Positions 1-12,193 of a stretch of 64,000 bases of DNA are shown here, in pieces. This stretch comes from Spirodela intermedia. Lineage: Eukaryota; Streptophyta; Magnoliopsida; Alismatales; Araceae. Each line of letters begins with the position of its first letter. Within the stretch, counting starts at the first letter, position 1. The stretch covers positions 5,053,501 to 5,117,500 of the forward strand of contig LR746269.1 of the NCBI GenBank assembly GCA_902729315.2. Direction: 5' to 3'. Made by a program: the position numbers and the translations under genes. Under the pieces are notes generated by a model, which worked only from the letters and a program-made list of their open reading frames with translations, had not been told where the DNA came from and did not search any database.

Positions 1-359
1 ATCATGTCATCATAGTATATAGAATAATCAACAAACTCAACGATCATATCTTAACTTAATCTTAAAAACAAATATGATCATTGATTAAATGAGTGTCTCT
101 GGACATAATATCAATAAAACATAATCAGCAGTAAAATATGAGTTAAAGTATGACTAAAGGTCAAAAGTTTAGATTTTAGATAATAACTCATTATCATGTG
201 GATTAAAGATAAGTAAATGATATTCTTTTGGTAAGATCTCAAAAGAATAAATATTTGTCAATCAGGTATGGATCTCTAAACAAGATATCACAAACAACTA
301 TCACTATAGTAGAAAATTTAGAAGTAAAAATTAAATGAAGGTTATCATTTCACATCAAA

Positions 360-838
360 TTCTGAAGTAACTTGGTTGCTGAGTAGAGAAAAGATAAGAC
401 TAAGGGACAAGGTGTTGAGAGTCAAATTTTGTCCATGAATAATATTTTTTTACGAGAACTGTACTTTGACTTAAACACGTGATGTTGTGAAACAAGACCT
501 ACTCGTGAGGAGTGAGATCTTTATAGAGATCAAATAATTATGTTGTGAGAGTTGAGCTCATTAAGTTAGTTTTATTTATGTTAGGAAATAGTTAAAATAT
601 TAAAATAGGATCCTTTAGTATTGAATGTAGCCTAAGAAAAATGTGAAATAATATAAAATCTCTATGTCTACCATCATTGAGAGTGAGAGAGAAAGAAACT
701 AGAGTGTCCACATTACTAAAATAAGAACCGTAGGTTAAGTTGCTTATAAACTTCATAAATAATTTCAGAGTGTGTGTGGACACAGAGAAAATAAATTCAC
801 CCCCCTTTTAGTTCTTCACATAATCATATCAAACCCAA
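360..838 (-). repeat. LTR-like sequence, minus orientation
   Basis: Read on the minus strand from about 838, this starts TGTTGGG and soon carries an A-rich then G-rich stretch followed by TGAATT (around 790-815), a pattern I associate with LTR starts of plant retroelements. Further along (about 540-360) it resembles the plus-strand sequence at about 2,440-2,650: both have GATCTC-TA/CA-AAGATC, a CAACATCAC segment, then TTCA-GG-AC, CAACACCTTGT/CAACACATTGT and TCTCTACTC in the same order. Similarity is only moderate, no target-site duplication was established and the limits are approximate. It is probably a degraded LTR of the same family as the copy at 2,095-2,650, in opposite orientation. Confidence 0.4.
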
Positions 839-1500
839 CAATATATTTTCATCGTTTACTTTTATGTCATCTAATATAATCACAAAATCTAAGAAAATAA
901 GACTTGTTTCCATAAAGTTTCATTTATTTACATTAACATATAAATTATTTTACTGTAAAATTGTTAATAATATTATCAAGTAAATTAAGTATTTCGTTTC
1001 TATACTACTATAAATGAGTGTGTAATTATGATAAAAAAATACTTTATTTCTCAATATGCTTCTCTAATATTTGATTTATAATCTTCATGAACACAATGAG
1101 AGCATCTGATAGATCCAATAGCCTTACTAACTAATTATAAAGTCTGGCTTTGTTCTAAATGTTATTTTTCATTCATCAATTACACTAATTTGAATTGATA
1201 ATAACCACTTTTCAAATCAACTTTTGAGACATCCCTTGAACCACATAGTATATGAATTATCTAGTCACTACATTAAAAATATGTAGTTGATTGTAATAGT
1301 ATTTATGACTTAATTTTTTACACATATAAATCAATTTTCATATTTATTTAGATCAAATGATACAATTAATCAGTGTATACTAACACTTTATTTAATTAAT
1401 TTCTCCAATAATTATCTAACTTATGATTTAATAAGTCTAGTTTATTATGATTCATTTCGTAACATGTTAAATTTGGTAAGATGGCTCCTTGAATGAAGTT
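838..1500 (-). mobile_element. Degenerate Ty3/gypsy reverse-transcriptase fragment
   Basis: Translating the minus strand in shifting frames gives successive gypsy reverse-transcriptase motifs in the right order: GAILPNL...YEMN (about 1,495-1,460; family PGASLPNLPHYRMSP), SVS...V.F...K (family SVSPYGAPVLFVKKK), a CVDYRAxNKITIK-like block reading CVKN*VINTITI, SKVDLKSGYYQ (about 1,215-1,180), DE*KITFRTK (family DEWKTAFKTR), MKIINQIL...I (family FMRLMNQVLKPFI), YHNYTLIYSS in place of YFDDILIYS, and NFMETSLIFLDFVI near 880. Stops (several TGG to TGA) and at least two frameshifts make it a dead fragment. The catalytic YxDD is lost. No intact gag, protease, RNase H or integrase was recognised around it. 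Confidence 0.75.
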
Positions 1501-2094
1501 ATTATGATAACATGTTATCATACAACACCCTTTGTACATGCTCAAACATTACTCTAATAAATGTACATACATAATTCAACTTGTTAAATGTCATAAATAA
1601 TTTTACTTTTTAATTTAAATTACTAATAAGTTCATTTCTATCAATCACCATGATTACCTCCTTCTTATAATTATCATTATTCAAAATTCATTATGTTTCA
1701 AATGGCCTAGGATAAGTTTATAACTACTTATAAAAAAATGTTTTACAAATATATTTTTTTATTAAAAAAGCTTTTGAAACTTGATTTCAAAATATTTTAT
1801 TATCTAATCATTTTTTTCTAGATAGTTGAGTGTCTATGTGCTTATGGATTCAAGATTTATTCTTGCGGATTAAAGGGAATACACTTCAATATTTGTGGAT
1901 TCAAAAAAAACTCTACTATACATTTAGTCTTGAATTTTGTCATTTCTAAAACCCCAATTACGTCAAGTATGTAAATCTTCATCTTTTATTATTCTAGTTA
2001 TGTCAAGTAGTATTAGAGTAAGATTTTTTATTGTTGATTCATCCATATGAAGATGTCACAAAAAAAGTGTATAGATTAATGTAGAAGTTATTCT

Positions 2095-2274
2095 TGAAGG
2101 GTTTGATAAGTCTAAGCAGAACACCAAGAGAGGGGAGGGATTGGTTTCTTATCATTTATGTTATATTCTTTTGTTTTATATACGAGTGTATGTGTGAACA
2201 TATGTTTTCATATATACTCTTTATTCTAGGCACATGCTTATTCAAAACAGTCAATTTCTAAGTTCGTTCACAAT

Positions 2275-2310
<36 letters not shown>

Positions 2311-2650
2311 CACTACTAAGAACACAATTTTTACGTTAATTTACTTTCACTAAGTTACGTCCAATATTAGGGAATTCTTTCTCTAGAGTTCATTATTTCT
2401 TCTTTAAAATACAAATTGATTTCACGAGATCAATAGTCAAATTGCTCTAGTTAGATCTCCACAAAGATCACACCGCTCATTGAAATAATATGACTCTCAA
2501 CATCACATATCTTAGTCAAATATAATAGTATTCTTGAATATCACACCCTTCACAGGTACTAATATATTTTCAACACATTGTGCTTTAACCTAAACCTCTC
2601 TCTACTCTCTAGTTGAGTACCTTAAGGTCTGAAGGATATAGTCAACTTTT
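2095..2650 (+). repeat. LTR-like sequence, plus orientation
   Basis: This plus-strand stretch begins with an AACACCAAGAG plus G-rich segment followed by ATTGGTT (about 2,112-2,145), a motif like the start of some plant LTRs. From about 2,440 it parallels the minus-strand sequence at 560-360. It contains a CT microsatellite at 2,277-2,307. Its boundaries are not defined, and assignment to the same family as 360-838 is an inference from ordered short matches. Confidence 0.35.
2277..2307. repeat. (CT)n microsatellite
   Basis: About 15 uninterrupted CT dinucleotides lie in AT-rich intergenic DNA. Confidence 0.95.
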
Positions 2651-5600
2651 GAAGTGAGAGTTGACAAGAATCACTACAGTAATATGAAGTAGGATCTTTC
2701 TTTAAGCATGAATGAATATAATAGAGATATTCTCATTCAAGATTAAGTTTTCTTCTTTGTAAGCTCTTTCTTTTCATTCTCCAATGCTCTTTTGTCTTCT
2801 CATCACTTGAAAAATATTACATGAATTCAAATTTCTTATGATTGTTTCACTAGTGGTTTAGCTACCTTTACTTATTCTTTCAGTTAAAGCTTGTTCTTTT
2901 CATGTTTATTATTTTTAAGGCTTTTTTTAGATATTTAAACATATTCATAGACATTTTTACTTTCAGGGTCAACCTCAAATAAGGTTGTTAAACTTATCGT
3001 TATCTCCATGTACTCTGGTGACATATTACCATCAATAATTTATGGCACTAGTCTTCACTTATTTCTTACTTCAAGGCTTGTTATCTCACATCAACTATAT
3101 TTGAATATTATTATTGATTTATGATTTATTATCAATCATCTTTGCTTCTAAGGTCAAGTTCAAATAAGTCTATTTGATCTTTTTATTTTCTCCATGTAAT
3201 TTGTTGATGTGTTACCATCTAAGATAAATGGCAAAACTTATCCCCTTTCATGACTTTTTGATGGCTTCTTGAAAACACTTAAACTTGCCATTATATGTGT
3301 CTTGAGCTCTAATCTTACTAGAAACATTGGTGCTCTAATATTTCTTCATGTTTCTTTGATCATGTCATAGACTTTGTTTCTCTAAGATATTCAAGCATTT
3401 TAGTTTATGAGAGTTCTACCTTTCTAATGTATAGATCTCGATTTCAAATCATGTACCTAACTTCATATTATTTGATTTTTCATGCATTTTTCTCATTAAG
3501 GCTTCCAACATTATGTCACTCAAGTTCTAAATTTAAATCCTACATGTGACTTCATGTTTTTTGATTTTTTTATAAATTTCGTCACATGTGTTGACACCCA
3601 ATTTTCTGTACTTATATACAAACTATATGACACTTCATTAAATTCAACATAATAATATCTTGAGAATATAACCCATTGGATTTGTTTGTGAGCCACAAGA
3701 TTATTCAAGTATCACCAATATATGTTTTAAATTTTAAAAATATATATTATGTTTTAACATGTCTTCACATAATCAATTTATAATTTAGTAAATATTCAAT
3801 AATATTTTATACATATTCCACAAATAAGTTTTCATTTAGAAGTATTAAAATCAAAGGCAATAAAAATTTCTACATTATGCCCCTTATTCAGGATTTAGCT
3901 CATTAATTTTAAAAAACATCTTGATCAAAAATTTGACAAGGTGAATGATACATAGAAATAAATTCTTATCACTTCTTGTCATATTAGAACGTTATGTAAA
4001 AATCAATAATATTCAAAAAGAAAATTATTTAAAACGTCTTACCCAAGAATCATCATTAAAAAAATTAACATGAATAATTGTTCTCTTTTTGTTTCTATAA
4101 ATTAAAGAAACTTTTAAAATCTTAAAACACTTGAAATAAAATTTAATTTATCAATTTTTTAAGATATATTTATATATAGAAGAACTTATAGATTTGTTAG
4201 AAAATGTTGAAGATGTTTTAAAATATTTCAAGTTCTAATAAGTAAAGTAAAGTTTATGGAATATAAATCAATGCGTAGAACATCAACATGATAGGAACAA
4301 GTCTAGGTGACATGAACAAGATCATCATGGTGGATCAATATTGTTTGTTCTTGACTAAATATGTATAAAATACTTAAATCTCAATTTCTTCTACCAAATT
4401 ATAAACAAATATTTTACCAAAAATATCAAAATTTTAAAGAAATAATTAGATGTGTGATATATATATATATATATATATATGAATTCCTTGGTTCATCTCT
4501 ATGCTTTTTGTAATTATCTGTGTTTTTTTATAGATTGACAGAAGTGGGAGAATCCCCATGCTTTCAAACTTTTCCAAAACTCTGCTCGATTCTTTTGTTT
4601 CATCATGTAACTATTCAAATAAAAAAATTAGAAATAATTAAATATTTTATTAGTGATCTTTTGAAAATAATTAAAAAATATTAAAATATTATATGATTTA
4701 AATTTTCAAGAGTTGTCTCAAATGTGATATTGAAAGAGATATGACTTTATAATTATCTATAAATTAAAGATGTTATCCCATAAGGACATGTAAAATCCTT
4801 TTTAGAGAATACCAAAATTAGATCTTAGAATTCTAATAATTGTTCACATTTTCTACAAGATAGGATAAGGTACTTGTTACTTCTACCTTGGCTAATAAGC
4901 ATGGAATACTATCTATTGTGTCAAAATTTAATCTTACAATAAATATTGAGTGAGATGAGCCTTTAAAAAATATTTGTGTATCAAATGTTCTTCAAAAGTA
5001 GTATATACATGGTGACAAAGGCTAATAATCAAATATTTTCCAAGACATGGTGCACTAATTTTTATTAAAATAAGTGAATAATAAAATAATGATGAAGTAT
5101 AAGATCAAGAAAAACTTCAAGAGAATATCAAATTTGAGAGTGGATAAATACCTTCTTAGTTACTAGTTGTTAGAAGGCTTTGTACACAATAAGAAAAGAG
5201 AAACATTTTTTAATGACATAATATTTTTCAAACATAGTGCACTAGTAATAAAAAAATATGATTATATAATTGATAGTGATAATTGTAAACATATTTTCTA
5301 GAGTATGATCTAAAAATTTGGATTGAAAATAGAGGCCCACCTTAGAAAAATCATATTATTTAACTTACTTTCAAGGTTAAAATGTGGTGGTCTTTAAATA
5401 GCTCGAAAATCAATTCAACTGACTCTCAAAATCAGGACATATTATAAAATAATAATTTTGTTTTCAATTACGCAACATGTCAATTACTAACAAATGTGTC
5501 AATTATTAGAACTTGTTCCAATATGCACTTTTCTACATCTTACCAATTTAAGTAACCTAAAAAATATGTTAGTTACTAAAAATTGACTTTGACTCATTCT

Positions 5601-8280
5601 TCATGCACTTTATTCGAGTCTAATCTATTTTAGACCCCTAGTTGGATCTTCTCATATTTATATCTTGTTTTCATATCAGTTGGCTCTCTAGTTTTTAACT
5701 TTTCCTATTTTTGTGCTATACACAACCTTAAGGAGATTAGTTTGATAATTTGTAAAATATTATTACTACTTTAACCATGATCACATCAAACATCATCTAA
5801 GAATGCAACAAGAGTTACTTGTGATCCTCCTATCAAATTTGTTCCATTAAAAACCAAAATCAAAGAAACCTATCAATTTAAAATCATAATTTCTTAGATA
5901 TCAATTCATAACCAATAGTATGAAAAATATTTGAAAACACATTCAGTGATGGTCAAATGAAACTCATTTTCAATTTCTTTAAAGAGAATGTCAAGTCTAC
6001 TTATTCTCAAGTACAATAGTGAATCAATCATCATATCTATTTCATCTTGATCTATAATTTTTTTTATGTTCGTCTAAATGCAATGTGAAATTAGGATTGC
6101 TTAGTACTCATTTCTCTTTAACATTATTATGTTGAATTTATTTAAAAAATTATTAATGAATTTATATTGAAATTTCAATAAATAAATAAATAACTCAAAG
6201 ATCAAGGAAAAATCTATGGTTACTCACCATACTGACTTTAAATTTTGATATCATAATTTTTAAAAAAATGATACATAAATCTTTATTCATTGAACCAAAA
6301 ATTATCTATCTACATAGATTTGAATAATAAAAATATAAGCTTTGTTTTTTACCAAAGTTGTATTGATGATATTATGAGTGTGACTACTCTTGTCTACTAA
6401 TGAGCTAAATATAAAAAAATGGAGATACTTTCTTTACATAAATTAATGAAAAAGAACTTCTATCATAATTATGTTTCAAAACACAATTTGAACATCTATT
6501 TGATTCATCTTGCAGATACCCAATATATGATCTTTTGGTTAATCCTTAATCAATTTCATTATTTGGATAGTTTCTCATTTTTCTTGATAGAATTTTCTTG
6601 AAATTCATATATCAATGCACCAAATCATCCAAAACTTGTGAAATGTAATTATTTAAATAGATATCAAATCAATAAATTATTTAACAACCAAATTCTTATA
6701 TTCACTTCTATGATCCTAAATCTCTTGATTATAAGATCCTTTTTGCTCTCAATCTTCTTCCAAAAATTCAGAAAAAATTGCAAAGTTTTTCCTTAGCAGA
6801 GAAGAAAATAAACCTATATAAAAATATAAACACTTATTGAACCATGGACTCTACCTAGAGGCCAGGGAGTTTCGCCATACTAAATAAATATATCTGATTA
6901 ATTTTAACAGTTTAGAAGTAAAAATAAATACTTCAATTTAAAATGTCTTCTAGCATATTTTCCATGAATGTTCATTTATCAAGTAAAAAATTCTTAAATG
7001 AAATATTGGGTAAGCCTCTAACTTAATCCATTTCCAAAAGTTTTTGAATGATACGTGGATTTATATGTGCTAAAAAAAAATGTTGCAATCAAAATCATGT
7101 GATGAGTCATTTGTAGAATGGTGGATATTTAAATTCATGAGTTTTGGTAAATAAACAATGTATACATTCCCATGCCTTTTTGCACTAAAGATTTATTGAC
7201 AAAAGGAAGAAGTATTTAAAATGACGAAAAATCCATTGACCAAATGCATTGATTCACTATGTCAATTCACAAGAACCAAGAGTTTGTACTAGTTTTGCAT
7301 ACCTAGCCTATACTAAGCAGCATGTCAAAAGAGTGTCTCTTAGTGTAACCTGTTGGTTTTAAGCAGACTACAAGAGGAATCAAGGAAGGGTCAACTAACC
7401 TTTTTATTAATCACTCTCTAGATCTTAATTTAAAAGTTCTAGAACAAGTGCTTATATTCATTTGATCCACTTTGCCTACTATACCCTCTAAGGATTGTAT
7501 CCTTAAATTGTTACACACGAATGATTCAATTAGCCTCCATTAGATTTCACAAATTTAGTCAATTTTAAGTGTTTCCTAAAAGTACTTCATGAAGATTCAT
7601 AACTCTAGGGGGGCTAAGCAAATTACTACTCAACTAATCTTTTCTAGATTCATGACTCTAGCTTGACTTAAATATGATAAGGATTCAAAGAAAAATAAGA
7701 GCAAATAAATATTAGTAAAAAATTGGTGCATTTCTCTTTGTAGTATAAATTTCTTGACCTGAATTTTTTTTTTCTTCACTTTGAAGATTGGGAGAAATGT
7801 TATTTATATATAAACATTTTTTCTCAATTTTTGTGATATATAATAGTCAAAAAATGGTTACAAGTACTCACTTAACAGCTAGTGCTGCTCCCAACAGCTA
7901 GTTTTGGGGTAAAATGATTTTTTTTAATTTTCTTTCACAAAACCATGTCCCTTCATTGCCTTTTATGCATGTGAGTTAGACTCATGAGTAGACTCACCTG
8001 CAAACAATGAAGAATAAAAGATAAAATTTGTGGGAAAGTTGGTTCTAAAAATTCTTAGAAAATTTTACAAATCAGATTTAAGCATTTGTAATATATTCCC
8101 AAGGGTAATTAGGATGTTTAAATATTTAAGACTAGGTCTTCCTTGATGTGTCTACTCATATATTTTAGTGATAAATTGGATTTGAGTATTTTCAGAAGGA
8201 GTGAGTTAATTCACTGCCTAATTCACTTTTTTTTCATTTTTCGAAAAAAGTATGTTTTAAGATTCTGCTAAGTCATTCGG
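2650..8280. other. AT-rich intergenic region, no gene seen
   Basis: About 5.6 kb of AT-rich DNA with no reading frame that resembles a protein I know. The longest open frames are about 60 codons, as expected by chance. It holds an (AT)n run at about 4,457-4,480 and many short A and T tracts. It is probably decayed transposon sequence like the block to its left, but I could not recognise individual elements. Confidence 0.6.
4457..4480. repeat. (AT)n microsatellite
   Basis: A run of about 12 AT dinucleotides just before a GAATTC site. Confidence 0.9.
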
Positions 8281-8282
8281 TT

Positions 8283-9400
8283 CCTCTCTCTCTCTCTCTC
8301 TGTCTCTCCAGATTGCTGGATGTGAATCTTGGAAGAGATGGCGGAGAACAGTAATTGCGTTTTACGGCGGACAGCGGCGGAGGTCCGATCTGGTGTCTCC
8401 GCCGTGCGCTCTCGCATGCGTCAGATGGCACCTTTTCCGAGAGACCGGCTCGAAAACCAGAGCCCCTCGTCCGTCTCCTTCTCAGCGACTCTGCTACGGT
8501 CAGCTTTATTCCCGTCTTTCTTTATACCGCCGACAGGCGGCCGGCGCGGGGAGGATCAGGCTTGTGGGATCTGATGGGAAGAAGACGGGAGCTACTCGAC
8601 AGCAAGAGCTGGTTCTCTCTGTCCGATGAGGACGTCCCGAGGCCATGGCGTAGTTTCCACGAGGTCGTCTTCTTCCTCGTCCGGCTGCGCTCTCTCACAA
8701 ACATGTGCCCTGCGATCGTTTGAGGGCTTCCCCCTCCGAGCCCCGAGGCCGGACGGCGGAAGCGTCCGAGCAGCGGCGATGCAACATTCTGTCCTTCTCA
8801 GCCCCGCCATCGCCATTCCGGTCAGAGATAGCTAGAGAGAGAGAGAGAGAGAGAAATACCCGCCATGGCTGCGTTCCTTGTGATCGCCCTGAAGAAGCAG
8901 GCCCACGTCGTCCCGTCGTCGCCGAGTTTTAAAGTCCTCCATGAATAAAATAACTACGAGCCGGAGCATTTACCCATCCACCTGCAACCATCCGTGCCGG
9001 AAATTAATGGCCATTGCCGTGATCGGAAGGGTGGGACGGTGGAGCAGTTGGGACGAGGACCACCGTCGATGCCTACGCCGGAATCGACGGTGAGCTCGAA
9101 GCATGTGGCGGCCCCCGAAGCGCCACCGGAGCCTGGTGACGCCGGCGCTGGCGCCGCCGGGAACTCGCCTCTAGGTTGGTCTACGTCGCGACACAAAAGG
9201 AATGCTTTTTTTCGAGCGGCAGTTTTCATTTCCGCACTTTTTGGGCGGGGTACAGAAAATGTCGCTACCTTTTGGCCTAGACCGCCGCCTGAGCAGATGC
9301 TGTGATCTATTTCTCAATAAAATAATTATAATTTTCCGATTACGGATAAACAGGCCATGCAAATATGATTGTAGACTGATTATTTTGCATGACTTTCAGA
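8283..9400. other. Isolated GC- and CpG-rich island of unknown function
   Basis: Composition changes abruptly from AT-rich to GC/CpG-rich DNA at a CT microsatellite (about 8,284-8,309) and returns to AT-rich near 9,310. Several overlapping frames are open for 60-120 codons on both strands, as GC-rich DNA allows, and none resembles a protein I recognise. A GA microsatellite lies at about 8,833-8,855. It could be the promoter and first exon of an unrecognised transcript, a remnant of a GC-rich gene, or distal regulatory DNA of the gene that starts at 9,921. I see no evidence that decides between these. Confidence 0.4.
8865..8948 (+). CDS. Possible 27-codon small ORF with strong start context
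   Basis: An ATG in the context CCGCCATGGC opens a 27-codon frame (MAAFLVIALKKQ... ending KVLHE, stop TAA) directly after a GA microsatellite that looks like a plant 5' leader. The start context is near optimal and the N-terminus is hydrophobic. I know no protein like it, and a frame this short can occur by chance in GC-rich DNA. It is listed as a candidate only. Confidence 0.2.
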   Translation: MAAFLVIALKKQAHVVPSSPSFKVLHE

Positions 9401-9728
9401 AATAATTTTCCATGAAAACCCATCGCAAAAAAATAAGTTCAGTCTAATCCTCTTCCTCCCAAGGTTCCCAAAAGGGTGTGGACTATTCTGTGAAATACCA
9501 TGTTCTTCCTCCCCCTGTCGACGGAGCTCTCGCCGCTCTTCCCTTTAATCCCACCGCCCGGCCACCGGGGGCCCACGGCATAGCTGGCCAGTCACCTCCG
9601 GGAGGTATCTCGCGCGGCAGTCCCCGTGTTGAACTCGAGGGTAGTTTCGAGAATGCTTCGGTGGTCTGGATCTCTGCTCGTAGTTTGGGGGGAGGAGCTC
9701 GTTGCCTTCAGCTGGTCCTCTGGGCATC

Positions 9729-9737
9729 TATTTAAAA
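9729..9737 (+). promoter_or_regulatory. TATA-like element of the IRKI-like gene
   Basis: The sequence CTATTTAAAACAG lies about 190 bp before the ATG at 9,921. This would place transcription start near 9,760 and give a 5' leader of about 160 nt. It is inferred from sequence only. Confidence 0.45.
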
Positions 9738-9920
9738 CAGTCTTCTTCCTCCCTGATTCTCGGTCACGCCGCCCGTTGCCCCTCAGACCCTCCTCGGAAT
9801 TCCAGAATCTGAGCCTCCTTCCGCCTCGCCTCTGCTCCTTGTGGCTGGATATGATCAAGGCGCTGGAATCTGAGCCTCGCTCCGTGAGACCGATCCAGTC
9901 GGGGGCCGTCATTTGCCGCC

Positions 9921-12193
9921 ATGGCCTCTCCAGCGCCGCAGGCCTACGGGATCCACCGACAGGACATCCAGGCGGCGATGGCGAAGGCGGAGGAGCTTCG
10001 GGCTCTCCACGCCGCTCTCATGAACGGCGGCGCCGCTAGCAGCCCTGCCGCCGCCCGGATGTTGCCCGCAGGACCGTCGCCGTTCCTGGCTAGGGCTCCC
10101 CACCCGTTCGCCGCCGAGGACTACCCTGTCTTCACGCCGGTGAGTGTCCGGAGAACCTCTCCCACCCCCGTTGTTCTTCCCCCCCTTCCCCATTCCCCCC
10201 ATAGTCATGTTTTTGCTGCTAGTTCCCACTTTTCCTTGCCCCAATAGAAGGCTGTACCTTTGCTCTTCACCTGCTCCATTCCTCCTCCATTCCCTTCCCT
10301 TGTTTAATTTTGAAATCCTCTTAAGATTTGAAATCCTCCTCCATTCCTCCTTCAGCTAATAAGTTGGCGAAAGATTTGAAATCCTCTTCAGATGTGATCT
10401 AAAATATTAGTTTCCGGAAATTTCTGATATATGGGTTTCACACTGATGGTGGTCTCTTTTATTTATTATTTATTTATTAATTTATCTTCTATCTAAGTGC
10501 TCTTAAATCCGTTGACTAGAGCTTAACATGGGATTTCTGCTTAGTTCATAAAAACCCTTAACATGATCAATTCCTCATGGACATATTAGTTGGCTCAGGG
10601 GGAGAGGAATTCCATCCATCATGCACCGATTTCCTCATTTTATTCCTCATACGTATGCATATACTTTTGTTAATTCAATCGGATGATGGAATGCCTGGAC
10701 AGAGCTATGAAGATCACTTGCCCGGGTATCACCACTATGCCTGTTCTGAGAGCCAGGCTCCATCAGAGACCTTAAGCCGAGCTGGGCTAGATGGAGGGAG
10801 ACATGATGTCAATGGAGAGCTTTTCTACAATAAGGAAGTCAACTCTTCTAGGATAATGAACAGAGAAGATCTGTTCTTCCAAGCTATGGATGGTCAACCC
10901 TTCCCAGGTTCCAGTGCTCTTCGGAAGAAATCTCCTGGAACAGAAACCATAGGATCCAGTCGGAGAATCGCCTCTGAAGAGTTCAAGGCGGTCTCTACGA
11001 GCAGGAAATGCAGGCCAGCATCCATTGACCGGGAAAGAAACACGACCAGCAGAAACCAGAGGAAGATGATCCCCCCTGTCCAGGAGATTGATGCCCAAAG
11101 GAACAGAGGAGCAATGCTGTCGCGGCTATTTCCTCGATTCAGGAGGAAACCCAAGTCAGAGATGTCCCCAAACACGCTAGAAACTGAAGAAATGTCCCAG
11201 CTTTTCAAGGACTGGGGAATTTGCTCCCTGGAGACCTTGAAGAGGGAGCTGATAGAGGCCAACGAGAACCGGGATGTTGCCCTGGCGGAGGTCAGCGAGA
11301 TGAGGTCCTCCTTGGACGAGCTCAGGCAGAAACTTGTGCACCTGGAGACCTACTGTGAAGAGCTGAAGAAGGCCTTGAGACAGGCTGCCCAGGGAAAAGA
11401 TGCAATCTCTGCAGAGAAACTCAGCTTCCCACGAAGGGCAAATCCCTCTGGTGGTGATGGTGGGGACGGCACGATGCCCGTCAGCCATGACGTCATGGTG
11501 GAGGGGTTCCTGCAGATCGCCTCAGAAGCAAGGCTGTCGGTCAGGCAACTCTGCAAGATCTTGATCACCCAGATTGACGAGGCCGATACCGACTTGGCGG
11601 AGAACCTGGAACTTCTCCTCCGTCCTCACCATCTGAACCTAAATTCTAGGCATTCAAAGGGTCTGCTCTTCCATTTCGAGGGTGTTGTCAACCGGGTTTT
11701 CTACGAGGACTTTGAGAACTGTGGGTTCGAAAGGAATGGTTCCCCGAGGGCTCTCGATCCGCAGCAAGATCGGATGGAGAGCTTCTCGGCGTTTGTGGCG
11801 CTGAGGAACCTGAGCTCAAGCAAAGCCCTGAGGAAGGGAACGAAGAGCTACTGCGAGGCCTTCAACAGGTTCTGCGACCAGAAAATGAGTTCAATCATCT
11901 TGACTTTGGGCTGGTCGAGGCCCTGGCCTGACCACCTCGCCCAGTCGTTCTTCGTGGCGGCCAAGTGCATCTGGCTGCTCCACTTGCTGGCCTTCTCCTT
12001 CAGCCCGCCACTTCCAATCTTGAGGGTCAGCGAGCACAGAAGCTTTGACCCCGTCTACATGGAGGATGCTCTCGCAGACCGACTGCAAGCCCACAGTCCA
12101 TCACGGGTCAAGATCATGGTCGCCCCTGGGTTTTATGTTGAGGACAGGGTGCTCAGGTGCAAGGTCCTCTGCCGGCACAAGTTGCCCAGTTAA
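9921..12193 (+). CDS. IRKI: IRK-interacting protein-like (GIL1/IRKI family)
   Basis: Two exons, 9,921-10,139 and 10,703-12,193, joined in phase 0 (CCG|gtgagt ... gacag|AGC), give 569 residues. The N-terminus MASPAPQAYGIHRQDIQAAM followed by AKAEELRALHAALMNGG is typical of IRK-interacting protein and its relatives. After the splice comes SYEDHLPGYHHY. Residues about 238-305 hold the conserved SQLFKDWGICSLETLKREL segment running into a predicted coiled coil. The C-terminal half is the GIL1/IRKI domain (SARLSVRQLCKILITQI-like start), and the protein ends CKVLCRHKLPS, another family signature. The Arabidopsis relatives are IRKI, which binds the receptor kinase IRK, and GIL1, which acts in light-dependent gravitropism. 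The role here is inferred from the family. The coding sequence is GC-rich, unlike the AT-rich 563-nt intron. Confidence 0.85.
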
